Shown here one piece after another: positions 1 through 8,479 of a stretch of DNA of 64,000 bases (position 1 is its first letter; each line of letters begins with the position of its first letter). The notes beneath the pieces are model-generated. The model ran no database searches. It saw nothing but the letters and a program-made list of their open reading frames with translations, and was not told where the DNA came from. The stretch covers positions 1-64,000 of the forward strand of contig NZ_BEWG01000095.1 in NCBI RefSeq assembly GCF_002723835.1, read 5' to 3'. The translations under genes and the position numbers were made by a program. The DNA is from Mycobacterium sp. shizuoka-1 (lineage in GTDB: Bacteria; Actinomycetota; Actinomycetes; Mycobacteriales; Mycobacteriaceae).

Positions 1-84
1 GAGAAGTCCAATTATTCCTTGCAGGACAGGCACTTTCGCTTATCTACACACCCCCACAGTCAACATTCCACGAAAAATCCGGGC

Positions 85-98
85 TAGAACACGTCATA
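85..98. promoter_or_regulatory. Putative KstR operator upstream of cyp125
   Basis: TAGAACACGTCATA fits the mycobacterial KstR pattern TnnAACnnGTTnnA except for GTC in place of GTT. It ends 11 bases before the first ATG of cyp125, a known KstR-regulon gene. The other six sites in this window match better, so this may be a weaker site. The preceding 84 bases hold no recognised gene. Confidence 0.75.
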
Positions 99-109
99 TT
101 GAGGAGCGC

Positions 110-1354
110 ATGACCATGCCAACCCCCAACATCCCCGCGGGCTTCGACTTCCTGGATCCGGATCTGATTGTGAAGCGGCTGCCGGTGGAGGAGCTCGCCG
201 AACTGCGCCGGGTCGCGCCGATCTGGTGGTGCGAACAGGCTATCGGCAAGGGCGGATTCAACGACGGCGGCTACTGGGTCGTCACCAAACACAAGGACGT
301 CAAAGAGGTCTCGCGTCGCAACGACGTCTTCCTGTCCTCGCCCAACACCGCGATTCCGCAGTTCCCGGACGAGATGGCGCGCGAAGACATCGACCTGCAG
401 AAGGTCGTCATGCTCAACATGGACGGCGAATACCACGACCGGTTGCGCCGGATCATCTCCAAAGGGTTCACGCCGCGGGCCATCGGCGCGCTGCGCGACG
501 AGCTCAACCGGCGGGCCCAGATCATCGCCAAGGAGGCGGCCGCCCAGGGCGGCGGTGACTTCGTCGAGCAGGTGGCCTGCGAGCTGCCGCTGCAGGCGAT
601 CGCCGATTTGCTGGGGGTGCCGCAGGAGGACCGCGCCAAGCTGTTCCGCTGGTCGAACGAGATGACCGGCAACGGTGACGAAGAGTTCGACGTCGACCCC
701 AAGCAGTCCTCGATGGAGGTGCTGGCCTACGCCATGCACATGGCCGAGGTGAAGGGCAAGAACCCCGGCGATGACATCGTCACGGCGCTGATCAACGCCG
801 ACATCGACGGTGAGAAGCTCTCCGACGACGAGTTCGGCTTCTTCGTGATGATGCTGGCCGTGGCCGGCAACGAGACCACCCGCAACTCGATCACCCACGG
901 CATGATCGCCTTCGCCAACAACCCGGATCAGTGGGAGCTCTACAAGAAGGAGCGCCCGGAGACCGCGGCCGACGAGATCGTCCGCTGGGCCACCCCGGTG
1001 ACCGCGTTCCAGCGCACCGCCGCCGAGGATGTCGAACTGTCCGGCGTGCAGATCAAGAAGGACCAGCGGGTCGTGATGTTCTACCGCTCGGCCAACTTCG
1101 ACGAAGAGGTCTTCGAGGATCCGAACACCTTCAACATCTTGCGTAACCCCAACCCGCACGTCGGCTTCGGCGGTACCGGCGTGCACTACTGCGTCGGGGC
1201 CAACCTGGCCAAGATGACGATCAACCTGATCTTCAACGCCGTCGCCGACCACATGCCCGATCTCACCTCGGCCGGCACTCCCGAGCGGCTACGTTCGGGA
1301 TGGCTCAACGCCATCAAGCACTGGCAGGTCGACTACACCGGGGCATCGGTCTAA
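110..1354 (+). CDS. cyp125: Cytochrome P450 CYP125, steroid C26(27)-monooxygenase
   Basis: This is the P450 that oxidises the terminal methyl of the cholesterol or cholestenone side chain to the C26 alcohol and acid, starting side-chain beta-oxidation. The 414-residue protein closely resembles M. tuberculosis Rv3545c. It has the I-helix AGNETTR motif and the haem loop FGGTGVHYCVG, with the thiolate Cys at about 361. Two in-frame ATGs lie at 110 and 116; GAGGAG at 101-106 is better spaced for 116, so the true start may be there. It heads the run cyp125-fadE28-fadE29-chsH2-chsH1-ltp2, and a KstR-like site lies just upstream. Identity is secure from overall sequence and operon context. Confidence 0.96.
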   Translation: MTMPTPNIPAGFDFLDPDLIVKRLPVEELAELRRVAPIWWCEQAIGKGGFNDGGYWVVTKHKDVKEVSRRNDVFLSSPNTAIPQFPDEMAREDIDLQKVVMLNMDGEYHDRLRRIISKGFTPRAIGALRDELNRRAQIIAKEAAAQGGGDFVEQVACELPLQAIADLLGVPQEDRAKLFRWSNEMTGNGDEEFDVDPKQSSMEVLAYAMHMAEVKGKNPGDDIVTALINADIDGEKLSDDEFGFFVMMLAVAGNETTRNSITHGMIAFANNPDQWELYKKERPETAADEIVRWATPVTAFQRTAAEDVELSGVQIKKDQRVVMFYRSANFDEEVFEDPNTFNILRNPNPHVGFGGTGVHYCVGANLAKMTINLIFNAVADHMPDLTSAGTPERLRSGWLNAIKHWQVDYTGASV

Positions 1355-1386
1355 CCGCCTTCAGAAAGAATCAAGGAGGATTCTTC

Positions 1387-2394
1387 GTGGACTTCAGTCC
1401 GGAAGAAGGGCAGCAGGCTGTCACCGACGTGGTGACATCCGCCCTCGAGCGGGACAACAGCTGGGATGCGCTGGTCGCCGGCGGAATCATGGCCTTCGGC
1501 GTCCCGGAGCGGCTCGGCGGTGACGGTCTCGGACTGGCCGAGATCACGTCGGCGCTCACCCAGGTCGGCAGGTTCGGCAACGTCAGTCCGGCGTTCGCGA
1601 CGCTGGGGCTGGGGCTGCTCCCGCTGCTGGATCTGGCGTCTGACGCCCAACAGGATCGCTACCTGGCCGGTGTCGCCAAGGGTGCGGTGCTGACCGCCGC
1701 GCTCAACGAGCCGGGTCACGCGCTGCCTGAGCGGCCGGCGACCCGGCTGGCGGGCGGCACGCTCAACGGCACCAAGGTCGGCGTTCCCTACGCGGGGACC
1801 GCGGAGTGGATCGTCGTCAGCACCGACAGTGGGGTCGTCGTGGTGTCGCCCAAGGCATCCGGCGTGAGCCTGACCAAGACCCCGTCGGCCACCCACGCAG
1901 ACGAATACGTCGTCACCTTCGCCGACACTCCCGTCGACGAGGCGGACGTGCTGGGCGGCAACGATTCCGTGCACCGGCTCAATCAGCTGGTCGTGGCGGC
2001 TGTCGGTGCGTTCGCGTCCGGGCTGGTGGCCGGCGCACTGCGGCTCACCGCCGACTACGTCGCCAACCGGCACCAGTTCGGCAAGCCGTTGTCGACCTTC
2101 CAGACCGTGGCCGCGCAGCTCGCCGAGATCTACATCGCCTCGCGGACCATCACGCTGGCGTCGACGTCGGTGTCCTGGTTGCTCTCCGAGGGCCGGGACG
2201 CCACCGAAGATATTGACATCCTTGGCTATTGGGTGGCGTCGCAGGCGCCTCCGGTCATGCAACTCTGCCACCATCTGCACGGTGGCATGGGCATGGACAT
2301 CACCTATCCGATGCATCGGTACTACTCGTCGATCAAGGATTTGACTCGGCTGTTGGGCGGTAAGGCACACCGTCTCGAACTGGTGGGAGCGTAA
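1387..2394 (+). CDS. fadE28: Acyl-CoA dehydrogenase FadE28 (ChsE1), alpha partner
   Basis: This is one half of the heteromeric ChsE1-ChsE2 dehydrogenase that desaturates the three-carbon sterol side-chain CoA ester (3-oxo-4-pregnene-20-carboxyl-CoA) in M. tuberculosis. At 335 residues it is shorter than a canonical acyl-CoA dehydrogenase, as expected for the half-subunit that pairs with FadE29. The GTG start at 1387 is chosen because AAGGAGGA (1373-1380) lies six bases upstream; an upstream in-frame ATG at 1300 would lie inside cyp125. The stop abuts the fadE29 ATG with no gap, suggesting translational coupling. Assignment rests on sequence resemblance and exact M. tuberculosis gene order. 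Confidence 0.93.
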   Translation: MDFSPEEGQQAVTDVVTSALERDNSWDALVAGGIMAFGVPERLGGDGLGLAEITSALTQVGRFGNVSPAFATLGLGLLPLLDLASDAQQDRYLAGVAKGAVLTAALNEPGHALPERPATRLAGGTLNGTKVGVPYAGTAEWIVVSTDSGVVVVSPKASGVSLTKTPSATHADEYVVTFADTPVDEADVLGGNDSVHRLNQLVVAAVGAFASGLVAGALRLTADYVANRHQFGKPLSTFQTVAAQLAEIYIASRTITLASTSVSWLLSEGRDATEDIDILGYWVASQAPPVMQLCHHLHGGMGMDITYPMHRYYSSIKDLTRLLGGKAHRLELVGA

Positions 2395-3558
2395 ATGTTC
2401 ATCGAGCTGACACCCGAGCAGAAGCAGCTGCAAGCCGAACTGCGGGAATACTTCTCGAATCTGATCTCGCCGCAGGAAGCCAAGGCGATGGAGTCCGACC
2501 GGCACAACGAGGCCTACCGGGCGATCATCAAGCGGATGGGTTCCGACGGCAAGCTCGGCGTCGGCTGGCCCAAGGAGTACGGCGGCCTGGGCTACGGACC
2601 GATCGAGCAGTCGATCTTCGTCAACGAGGCCCAGCGCGCCGACGTACCGCTGCCCGCGGTGACTCTGCAGACCGTCGGACCGACGCTGCAGCAGTACGGA
2701 ACCGAGGCGCAGAAGAAGAAGTTCCTGCCGGCGATCCTGGCCGGTGAGGTGCACTTCGCGATCGGCTACAGCGAGCCGGAGGCCGGCACTGATCTGGCCT
2801 CGCTGCGGACCTCGGCGGTCAAGCAGGGCGACGAATACATCGTCAACGGCCAGAAGATGTGGACCACCGGCGGACACGATGCCGACTACGTCTGGCTGGC
2901 CTGCCGCACCGACCCGGATGCCGTGAAGCACAAGGGTATTTCGATTCTGATCGTCGACACCAAGGATCCGGGCTACTCGTGGACGCCGGTCATCCTGTCC
3001 GACGGCGCCCACCACACCAACGCCACGTACTACAACGACGTGCGGGTGCCCGCCGACATGCTCGTCGGCGAGGAGAACGGCGGATGGCGGCTGATCACCA
3101 CCCAGCTCAACAACGAGCGGGTGATGCTCGGTCCGGCCGGCCGGTTTGCGGCGCTGTACGACAAGGTGCATGAGTGGGCGGCCAAGCCTGGCAGCAATGG
3201 GGACACCCCCCTCGATCACGCTGACGTCAAGCGCTCGCTGGGTGAGCTCAAGGCCATGTGGCGGATCAACGAACTGCTCAACTGGCAGGTCGCGGCATCC
3301 GGTGAGGACATCGACATCGCAGACGCGGCCGCCACCAAGGTGTTCGGCACCGAACGAATCCAGTACGCGGGCCGGCTGGCCGAGGAGATCGTCTTCGCCC
3401 ATGGCAATCCCGCCGATCCCGAGACGGCCGAGCTGCTGGAATGGCTGGACAGCCAGACCAAGCGCAATCTGGTGATCACATTCGGTGGTGGAGTCAACGA
3501 GGTGATGCGAGAGATGATCGCGGCTTCCGGCCTGAAGGTGCCGAGGGTCCCGCGGTGA
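2395..3558 (+). CDS. fadE29: Acyl-CoA dehydrogenase FadE29 (ChsE2)
   Basis: Partner of FadE28 in the alpha2beta2 acyl-CoA dehydrogenase acting on the shortened sterol side chain. The 387-residue protein has the usual N-terminal helical, middle beta (IGYSEPEAGTDLASLRT, WTTGGHDADYVW) and C-terminal helical parts, ending in a TFGGGVNEVMREMI segment typical of the family. The ATG at 2395 immediately follows the fadE28 stop, and the final bases overlap the GTG of chsH2. Operon order cyp125-fadE28-fadE29-chsH2-chsH1-ltp2 is that of M. tuberculosis. Confidence 0.94.
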   Translation: MFIELTPEQKQLQAELREYFSNLISPQEAKAMESDRHNEAYRAIIKRMGSDGKLGVGWPKEYGGLGYGPIEQSIFVNEAQRADVPLPAVTLQTVGPTLQQYGTEAQKKKFLPAILAGEVHFAIGYSEPEAGTDLASLRTSAVKQGDEYIVNGQKMWTTGGHDADYVWLACRTDPDAVKHKGISILIVDTKDPGYSWTPVILSDGAHHTNATYYNDVRVPADMLVGEENGGWRLITTQLNNERVMLGPAGRFAALYDKVHEWAAKPGSNGDTPLDHADVKRSLGELKAMWRINELLNWQVAASGEDIDIADAAATKVFGTERIQYAGRLAEEIVFAHGNPADPETAELLEWLDSQTKRNLVITFGGGVNEVMREMIAASGLKVPRVPR

Positions 3559-4529
3559 GCGCCGTCGACGACATCAAGGCGGCCGCCGAGCGGGTCAAGG
3601 CAGAGGGCAAGAGCAAGCCCCGGGTGGGCCGGCATCCGGTCAACCAGCCGATGATCGACCACTGGCTGGACGCGATCGGTGACAAGAACCCGATCTACGT
3701 CGACGAGGCCGCGGCCAAGGCGGCCGGTCACCCAGGTCTGGTCGCTCCGCCGGCGATGATCCAGGTGTGGACGATGATGGGTCTCGGCGGTGTCCGCCCC
3801 GACGACGACCCGTTGGGCAAGATCATCGAATTGTTCGACGACGCAGGCTATGTCGGCGTCGTGGCGACCAACTGCGAGCAGACCTATCATCGCTATCTGC
3901 GCCAGGGCGAAGAGGTCAGCGTCGCGGCGGAGCTGACCGACGTCGTCGGTCCGAAGCGGACCGCGCTGGGCGAGGCGTTCTTCATCACCCAGACCATCAC
4001 CTGGTCGGTCGGTGACGAAGATGTGGCCGAAATGATGTGGCGCATCATGAAGTTCATCCCCGCCGATAAATCGGAGGCGGCCCCCGCTACCTCTTCATCG
4101 GTGCCGGACGATCTCGACGCCGATTCCGCGATGCGTCCGGCGTCCTCGAAGGACACCAAGTTCTTTTGGGACGGCGTCAACGCGCACGAACTGCGCATCC
4201 AGAAGCGCGACGACGGCACACTGGTGCATCCGCCGGTGCCCGCGCTGTGGCTGGACAAGGAGCAGGAGACCGACTACGTCGTCGCCAGCGGCGAAGGCAC
4301 CGTCTTCAGCTTCGTGGTGCACCACGCGCCGAAGGTGCCCGGGCGGACTCTGCCCTTCGTGATCGCGCTCGTGGAACTCGCCGAAGGTGTGCGGATGCTC
4401 GGTGAGCTGCGCAACGTCGACCCCTCGACAGTGGAGATCGGAATGCCCGTTCGCGCAATGTACATCGACTTCCCGGCGAACGACGTCGGGCCCGCGTGGA
4501 CCAACTACGCGTGGGAGCCGGCCAAATGA
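3555..4529 (+). CDS. chsH2: Enoyl-CoA hydratase subunit ChsH2 (MaoC + DUF35)
   Basis: The 324-residue protein resembles Rv3542c. The N-terminal ~150 residues form a MaoC-like hotdog domain (NPIYVDEAAAKAAGHPGLVAPPAM). The C-terminal half is a DUF35/OB domain, here without the cysteine pairs of a zinc ribbon. With ChsH1 it hydrates the C17 side-chain enoyl-CoA, and its DUF35 domain docks the Ltp2 aldolase. The GTG at 3555 is chosen because it overlaps the fadE29 stop as GTGA; a longer frame would run far into fadE29. It also overlaps chsH1 by four bases, consistent with a tightly coupled hydratase-aldolase complex. Confidence 0.93.
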   Translation: MSAVDDIKAAAERVKAEGKSKPRVGRHPVNQPMIDHWLDAIGDKNPIYVDEAAAKAAGHPGLVAPPAMIQVWTMMGLGGVRPDDDPLGKIIELFDDAGYVGVVATNCEQTYHRYLRQGEEVSVAAELTDVVGPKRTALGEAFFITQTITWSVGDEDVAEMMWRIMKFIPADKSEAAPATSSSVPDDLDADSAMRPASSKDTKFFWDGVNAHELRIQKRDDGTLVHPPVPALWLDKEQETDYVVASGEGTVFSFVVHHAPKVPGRTLPFVIALVELAEGVRMLGELRNVDPSTVEIGMPVRAMYIDFPANDVGPAWTNYAWEPAK

Positions 4530-4927
4530 GCGCGCCTGCAATTGAAGTCGGCACGAAGCTGCCGGAGTTGAAGTTCTACGGCGACCCGACGTTCATCGTC
4601 TCGACGGCGATCGCCACCCGGGACTACCAGGATGTCCACCACGACCGGGACAAGGCCCAGGCCAAGGGTTCCAAGGACATCTTCGTCAACATCCTCACCG
4701 ACACCGGTCTGGTGCAGCGGTTCATCACCGACTGGGCCGGGCCGACCGCCGTGATCAAGTCGATCGGGTTGCGTCTGGGCGTGCCCTGGTACGCCTACGA
4801 CACGGTGACGTTCACCGGTGAGGTCACCGCAGTGGAGGACGGCTTGATCACGCTGAAAATTGTCGGCAGCAACAGCCTTGGCGATCATGTGATCGCCAAC
4901 GCCACACTGACGATCGGTGCCGCCTGA
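4526..4927 (+). CDS. chsH1: Enoyl-CoA hydratase subunit ChsH1 (MaoC-like)
   Basis: This 133-residue single-hotdog MaoC protein closely resembles Rv3541c. It carries the hydratase signature RDYQDVHHDRDKAQAKGSKDIFVN, with Asp and His in the usual catalytic positions (about residues 31-36). It supplies the catalytic residues of the ChsH1-ChsH2 hydratase acting on the last side-chain enoyl-CoA. The ATG at 4526 overlaps the chsH2 stop as ATGA, and the stop codon shares a base with the ltp2 ATG, so the three genes are translationally linked. Confidence 0.94.
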   Translation: MSAPAIEVGTKLPELKFYGDPTFIVSTAIATRDYQDVHHDRDKAQAKGSKDIFVNILTDTGLVQRFITDWAGPTAVIKSIGLRLGVPWYAYDTVTFTGEVTAVEDGLITLKIVGSNSLGDHVIANATLTIGAA

Positions 4928-6093
4928 TGCCGGGCGGGTTGAGCGGCAAGGCGGCGATCGTCGGTATCGGTGCCACCGACTTCTCCAAGAACTCCGGCCG
5001 CAGCGAGCTGCGGCTGGCCTCGGAGGCGGTGCTCGACGCGCTGGCCGACGCGGGTCTGACACCGGCCGACGTCGACGGCATGACGACGTTCACGATGGAC
5101 TCGAACACCGAGGTCGCGATCGCACGGGCCACCGGGATCGGGGATCTGAAGTTCTTCTCCAAGATTCACCACGGCGGCGGCGCGGCCTGCGCCACGGTGC
5201 AGCAGGCGGCCATCGCGGTGGCCACCGGCGTCGCGGATTGCGTTGTGGCATACCGGGCTTTCAACGAGCGCTCCGGGATGCGGTTCGGCCAGGTGCAGAT
5301 GCGACTGGTCGAGAACGCCGATTCCACCGGGGTGGACAACTCGTTCTCCTACCCGCACGGGCTGTCCACGCCCGCGGCGCAGGTGGCGATGATCGCGCAG
5401 CGCTACATGCACCTGTCGGGGGCCACCAGCCGGGATTTCGGCGCGGTGTCGGTCGCCGATCGCAAGCACGCCGCCAACAACCCGAAGGCGTACTTCTACG
5501 AGAAGCCGATCACCATCGAAGACCATCAGGCCTCCCGGTGGATCGCCGAGCCGCTGCGGCTGCTGGACTGCTGCCAGGAGACCGATGGCGGTGTTGCTTT
5601 GGTGATCGTCTCGGCCGAGCGTGCCAAGGATCTCAAGCATCGGCCGGCCGTGATCGAGGCCGCGGCGCAGGGCTCGAGCCCGAATCAGTATTCGATGACC
5701 AGCTACTACCGTCCCGAGCTGGGCTTGCCGGAGATGGGTCTGGTCGGCAGGCAGCTGTGGGAGCAGTCCGGGCTGACGCCGGCCGACATCCAGACCGCGA
5801 TCCTCTACGACCACTTCACCCCGTTCACGCTGATCCAGTTGGAAGAGTTGGGGTTCTGCGCCCAAGGTGACGCCAAGGACTTCATCAAGGACGGCGCGCT
5901 GGAGATCGGCGGGCGGCTGCCGATCAACACCCACGGTGGCCAGCTCGGCGAGGCCTACATCCACGGAATGAACGGGATCGCCGAGGGCGTCCGGCAGTTG
6001 CGCGGCACCTCGGTGAATCCGGTGCCCGACGTCGAGCACGTGCTCGTCACCGCCGGCACCGGCGTACCGACCTCCGGCCTGATCCTGGGCTAG
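4927..6093 (+). CDS. ltp2: Steroid side-chain aldolase Ltp2 (thiolase-fold)
   Basis: The 388-residue thiolase-fold protein matches Rv3540c. In characterised systems Ltp2 is a retro-aldolase that works in complex with the DUF35 domain of ChsH2, cleaving the 17-hydroxy-3-oxo-steroid-CoA to androstenedione and propionyl-CoA. It is the last gene of the cyp125 operon. The ATG at 4927 overlaps the chsH1 stop. After its stop (6093) synteny with M. tuberculosis breaks: instead of PPE63 and then hsd4B, about 22 kb of other genes follow. Confidence 0.93.
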   Translation: MPGGLSGKAAIVGIGATDFSKNSGRSELRLASEAVLDALADAGLTPADVDGMTTFTMDSNTEVAIARATGIGDLKFFSKIHHGGGAACATVQQAAIAVATGVADCVVAYRAFNERSGMRFGQVQMRLVENADSTGVDNSFSYPHGLSTPAAQVAMIAQRYMHLSGATSRDFGAVSVADRKHAANNPKAYFYEKPITIEDHQASRWIAEPLRLLDCCQETDGGVALVIVSAERAKDLKHRPAVIEAAAQGSSPNQYSMTSYYRPELGLPEMGLVGRQLWEQSGLTPADIQTAILYDHFTPFTLIQLEELGFCAQGDAKDFIKDGALEIGGRLPINTHGGQLGEAYIHGMNGIAEGVRQLRGTSVNPVPDVEHVLVTAGTGVPTSGLILG

Positions 6094-6112
6094 GTTTCTC
6101 ACCTTTTGCGCT

Positions 6113-6166
6113 GAACGTCACACCAGTGTTGCGTTGGGCGTGCAGTGTGACCTTGGCGTGACGTTC
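6113..6166. repeat. Palindromic element upstream of the DUF559 gene
   Basis: GAACGTCAC at 6113-6121 is an exact inverted copy of GTGACGTTC at 6158-6166, with 36 bases between. The left arm continues as GAACGTCACACCAG (6113-6126), repeated exactly at 7035-7048 in the palindrome after the next gene. The two elements therefore form a related pair bracketing that gene. No coding potential is seen in 6094-6202. Confidence 0.7.
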
Positions 6167-6202
6167 GCGGGGGTTGTCGGTGGTTGGCGGCACACTGCCG
6201 CC

Positions 6203-7072
6203 ATGAGTGACCCATTTATCGGCAGCGAGGCCGTCGCGGCCGGAGCCGTCACCAAGAGCGATCTGAGACGGCGGTTCGTACGTCTGTTCCCCGACGTGTA
6301 CATGGCGGCCGGCGCAGAGCTGACCGCGCGTGATTCGGCTCGTGCAGGCTGGCTGTGGTCCGGACGCAAGGCCGTCATCGCTGGGCGTTCCGCCGCGGCA
6401 CTGCATGGTGCGAAGTGGATCGACGACAGCGTGCCCGTCGACCTCATCCACGACAACAGAAATCGAATGGCCGGTGTGGCCATTCACGGAGATCGGCTCG
6501 GGGATGCCGAAATCCAACTAGTCGACGGAATGCCGGTCACCACACCCCTGCGGACCGCGCTTGATCTCGCGTCTTGGTATTCGCCAGGCATCGCACTACC
6601 GACTCTGGACGCCCTGGCTCGCGCCACGTCGATGGATGCAGGCGAGGCTCTGGCGCTGGCCGAGCGATACCCGGGCCGGCGCGGCATTCGCGTCGCCCGC
6701 CAGAGCCTCCGGCTCGTCGACGGGGGAGCGCAGTCGCCCAAGGAAACCTGGCTGCGCCTGCTCCTCATCGATGCCGGCCTGCCCCGGCCGAAGACCCAGA
6801 TTCCGGTTCACGACCAGTTCGGCGAACTGATCGCCTACCTGGACATGGGGTGGGAGGACATCAAGGTGGCCGCCGAGTACGACGGACAGCAGCACCGCAC
6901 CGACCGATTGCAGTACGCATGGGACTCGCGGCGCCGCGAAAAGCTGGAAGAGCTGGGATGGATTGTCATTCGGGTCTTGGCAGGCGATCGGCGGGGTGAC
7001 GTCATCCGGCGGGTGCGGGATGCCATCGCTCGTCGAACGTCACACCAGAGTGGCTTCCGGCGCTCGGCGTGA
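6203..7072 (+). CDS. DUF559-type protein with AbiEi-like N-terminus
   Basis: A 289-residue protein of a family common in mycobacteria. The N-terminal part (about 1-90) resembles the AbiEi antitoxin-like DNA-binding region. The C-terminal part (about 185-280: KVAAEYDGQQHRTDRLQYAWDSRRREKLEELGWIVIRV) resembles DUF559, a Vsr/restriction-endonuclease fold with the E-x-DG-x-x-H pattern. Function is unknown; some databases list it as an abortive-infection antitoxin, but no toxin gene is adjacent. The ATG at 6203 is preferred over an upstream one at 6134 that lies inside the palindrome. The stop codon sits at the start of the right arm of the downstream hairpin, so gene and palindromes are physically linked. 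It marks the left edge of the island that interrupts the steroid locus. Confidence 0.8.
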   Translation: MSDPFIGSEAVAAGAVTKSDLRRRFVRLFPDVYMAAGAELTARDSARAGWLWSGRKAVIAGRSAAALHGAKWIDDSVPVDLIHDNRNRMAGVAIHGDRLGDAEIQLVDGMPVTTPLRTALDLASWYSPGIALPTLDALARATSMDAGEALALAERYPGRRGIRVARQSLRLVDGGAQSPKETWLRLLLIDAGLPRPKTQIPVHDQFGELIAYLDMGWEDIKVAAEYDGQQHRTDRLQYAWDSRRREKLEELGWIVIRVLAGDRRGDVIRRVRDAIARRTSHQSGFRRSA

Positions 7073-7090
7073 CTCTGGTGTGACGTTCGA
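7033..7090. repeat. Perfect 19-bp inverted repeat overlapping the DUF559 gene end
   Basis: TCGAACGTCACACCAGAGT at 7033-7051 is perfectly inverted at 7072-7090, with a 20-base loop. The left arm lies inside the coding sequence, and the TGA stop (7070-7072) touches the right arm. It could act as a terminator between the convergent DUF559 and lipase-like genes, but there is no T-run. Its GAACGTCACACCAG core is shared with the palindrome upstream of the same gene, suggesting a mobile or repeat-associated unit. Confidence 0.85.
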
Positions 7091-7098
7091 GTTGCGCG

Positions 7099-8463
7099 TC
7101 AGACGTTCGAGTCCACGTGCCCACAGTTGGGTGTGGTCGGCAGTCCGTTGAACCGGTCGGACAGCCACTGCATTGAGCGCTCGCCGTCGACGAAGTACGG
7201 CAGCAAGGTGTTCACCGATACCTTGTTGAGGAACGGTGGTTCCTCGTTGGTCCACAGTTGTACGTCACCACCCAGCGAACACCACTGGTTGGCCACGTCG
7301 ACCGACGCCTGATACGGGTTGAACGTGTCAAACCGGTTCGTCGAGATATACACCGGCCCTGTTGGTTTCAGCGATCCCAGGTTCTGGGCCAACAGCAGGC
7401 TCTTCACCGGGTCGTTGCCGAAGAGATCCGCCGGATTCACGTTGAACCACCCGGTGTTGTCCGGGAAGTAGAAGTGCCGGAACCCGAAGTCGGCCACCGA
7501 CTGCACCAGGCAGATGTACGACGACCACTGCACGAAGTGCAGACCGCGCGGAGTCAGCGTGCCCATGAGGAGTTCCGCGGTCTCCGGGTAGGCGTTGACG
7601 ATGCCGTTGAGCACATAACCCAGCGCGCCGACCAGCAGGTTGCCGTCGAGATATGGCGGCATCAGGGACAGATTGGCCACCGGCGTGTTCAACGCCGCGC
7701 CGACGATGTTCAGCTCGGGCGCATAGGTGGCCGCCTGCTCCACCGCCGACCCGGCCGCTTGGCCACCCGTCAGCCAGCCCCAGAAGGCCACCGGCCCATG
7801 GGGATCCAGGGACGTCCCGGGCAACTGCATGGCTGCCCGCGCGGCGTCGAGCAATCCGGTGCCGGCCGAGAGCCGGTTGGCGAACTCCGGGCCACCGGGG
7901 ATGTGCACGCCCATCCCGACACCGTCGGCGACGACGATGGCATAGCCGCGGGCCACCATGGTGGCCAGGAAGGTCTCCTCGTAGTTGAACGTCAGGTCGA
8001 ACCCCTGCGAGAAGTGAATCCCCTGATCCATCAACCGTGACGGCGCACACTGCTCACCGATGCCGTACGGTCCCGGCGCGTAGGCGATCAACGGTCGGGG
8101 ACCCTTCCCGGGCCATGGATTGTCCGGCTCGAGGTACACCCCGGTCGCCACCACCGGCTGCCCCTTGGCATTGGTGGTGCGGTACATGATCCGCGTCCCG
8201 GTGGCGACCCAGCTGCCGAGCTGGCCCGACGGTTCGTAGACCAAGTTCATCGGCTCGGACCGGACCAGGTCGCCGGGCCTGCCGGCGGGTAGCGGGTCCG
8301 GTGGCGTGTAGAACTCGAGGTACTTGGATTCGTCGGCGGACGCCGGCGGGGCGGTCAGGGCTGGGAGCACCAGCACGACGGCCATCGCAACCGTCAGCAC
8401 TTGCAGCGCCATCCGAGCAGCCAGGCGCGCACCGTTGAGCAACGAGGACACGGACTTTCTCAC
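7099..8463 (-). CDS. Secreted lipase-family protein lacking the nucleophile serine
   Basis: A 454-residue protein of the LIP (secretory lipase, PF03583-like) family. The N-terminus has a signal peptide (Arg/Lys start, hydrophobic run about 20-38, cleavage near ASA-DE at 43-44). The family's nucleophile elbow is normally G-x-S-x-G; here it reads FWGWLTGG, with Leu at 231 (CTG codon, 7771-7773) where Ser is expected. The His usually found before the C-terminal WLxDRFxG segment is not seen either. It may therefore be a non-hydrolytic homologue, perhaps binding or transporting hydrophobic substrates. The GTG start lies 16 bases past the stop of the monooxygenase beta gene, preceded by GGAAGAGA, so it is probably the last gene of that operon. 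Confidence 0.85.
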   Translation of the reverse strand: MRKSVSSLLNGARLAARMALQVLTVAMAVVLVLPALTAPPASADESKYLEFYTPPDPLPAGRPGDLVRSEPMNLVYEPSGQLGSWVATGTRIMYRTTNAKGQPVVATGVYLEPDNPWPGKGPRPLIAYAPGPYGIGEQCAPSRLMDQGIHFSQGFDLTFNYEETFLATMVARGYAIVVADGVGMGVHIPGGPEFANRLSAGTGLLDAARAAMQLPGTSLDPHGPVAFWGWLTGGQAAGSAVEQAATYAPELNIVGAALNTPVANLSLMPPYLDGNLLVGALGYVLNGIVNAYPETAELLMGTLTPRGLHFVQWSSYICLVQSVADFGFRHFYFPDNTGWFNVNPADLFGNDPVKSLLLAQNLGSLKPTGPVYISTNRFDTFNPYQASVDVANQWCSLGGDVQLWTNEEPPFLNKVSVNTLLPYFVDGERSMQWLSDRFNGLPTTPNCGHVDSNV

Positions 8464-8479
8464 TCTCTTCCGGCGGGCC

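Noticed and set aside
1351..3402. 683-codon open frame on the minus strand opposite fadE28/fadE29
   Set aside because: It is the antisense shadow of two well-recognised genes in high-GC DNA; its translation is rich in Arg, Gly, Val, His and Asp and shows no family.
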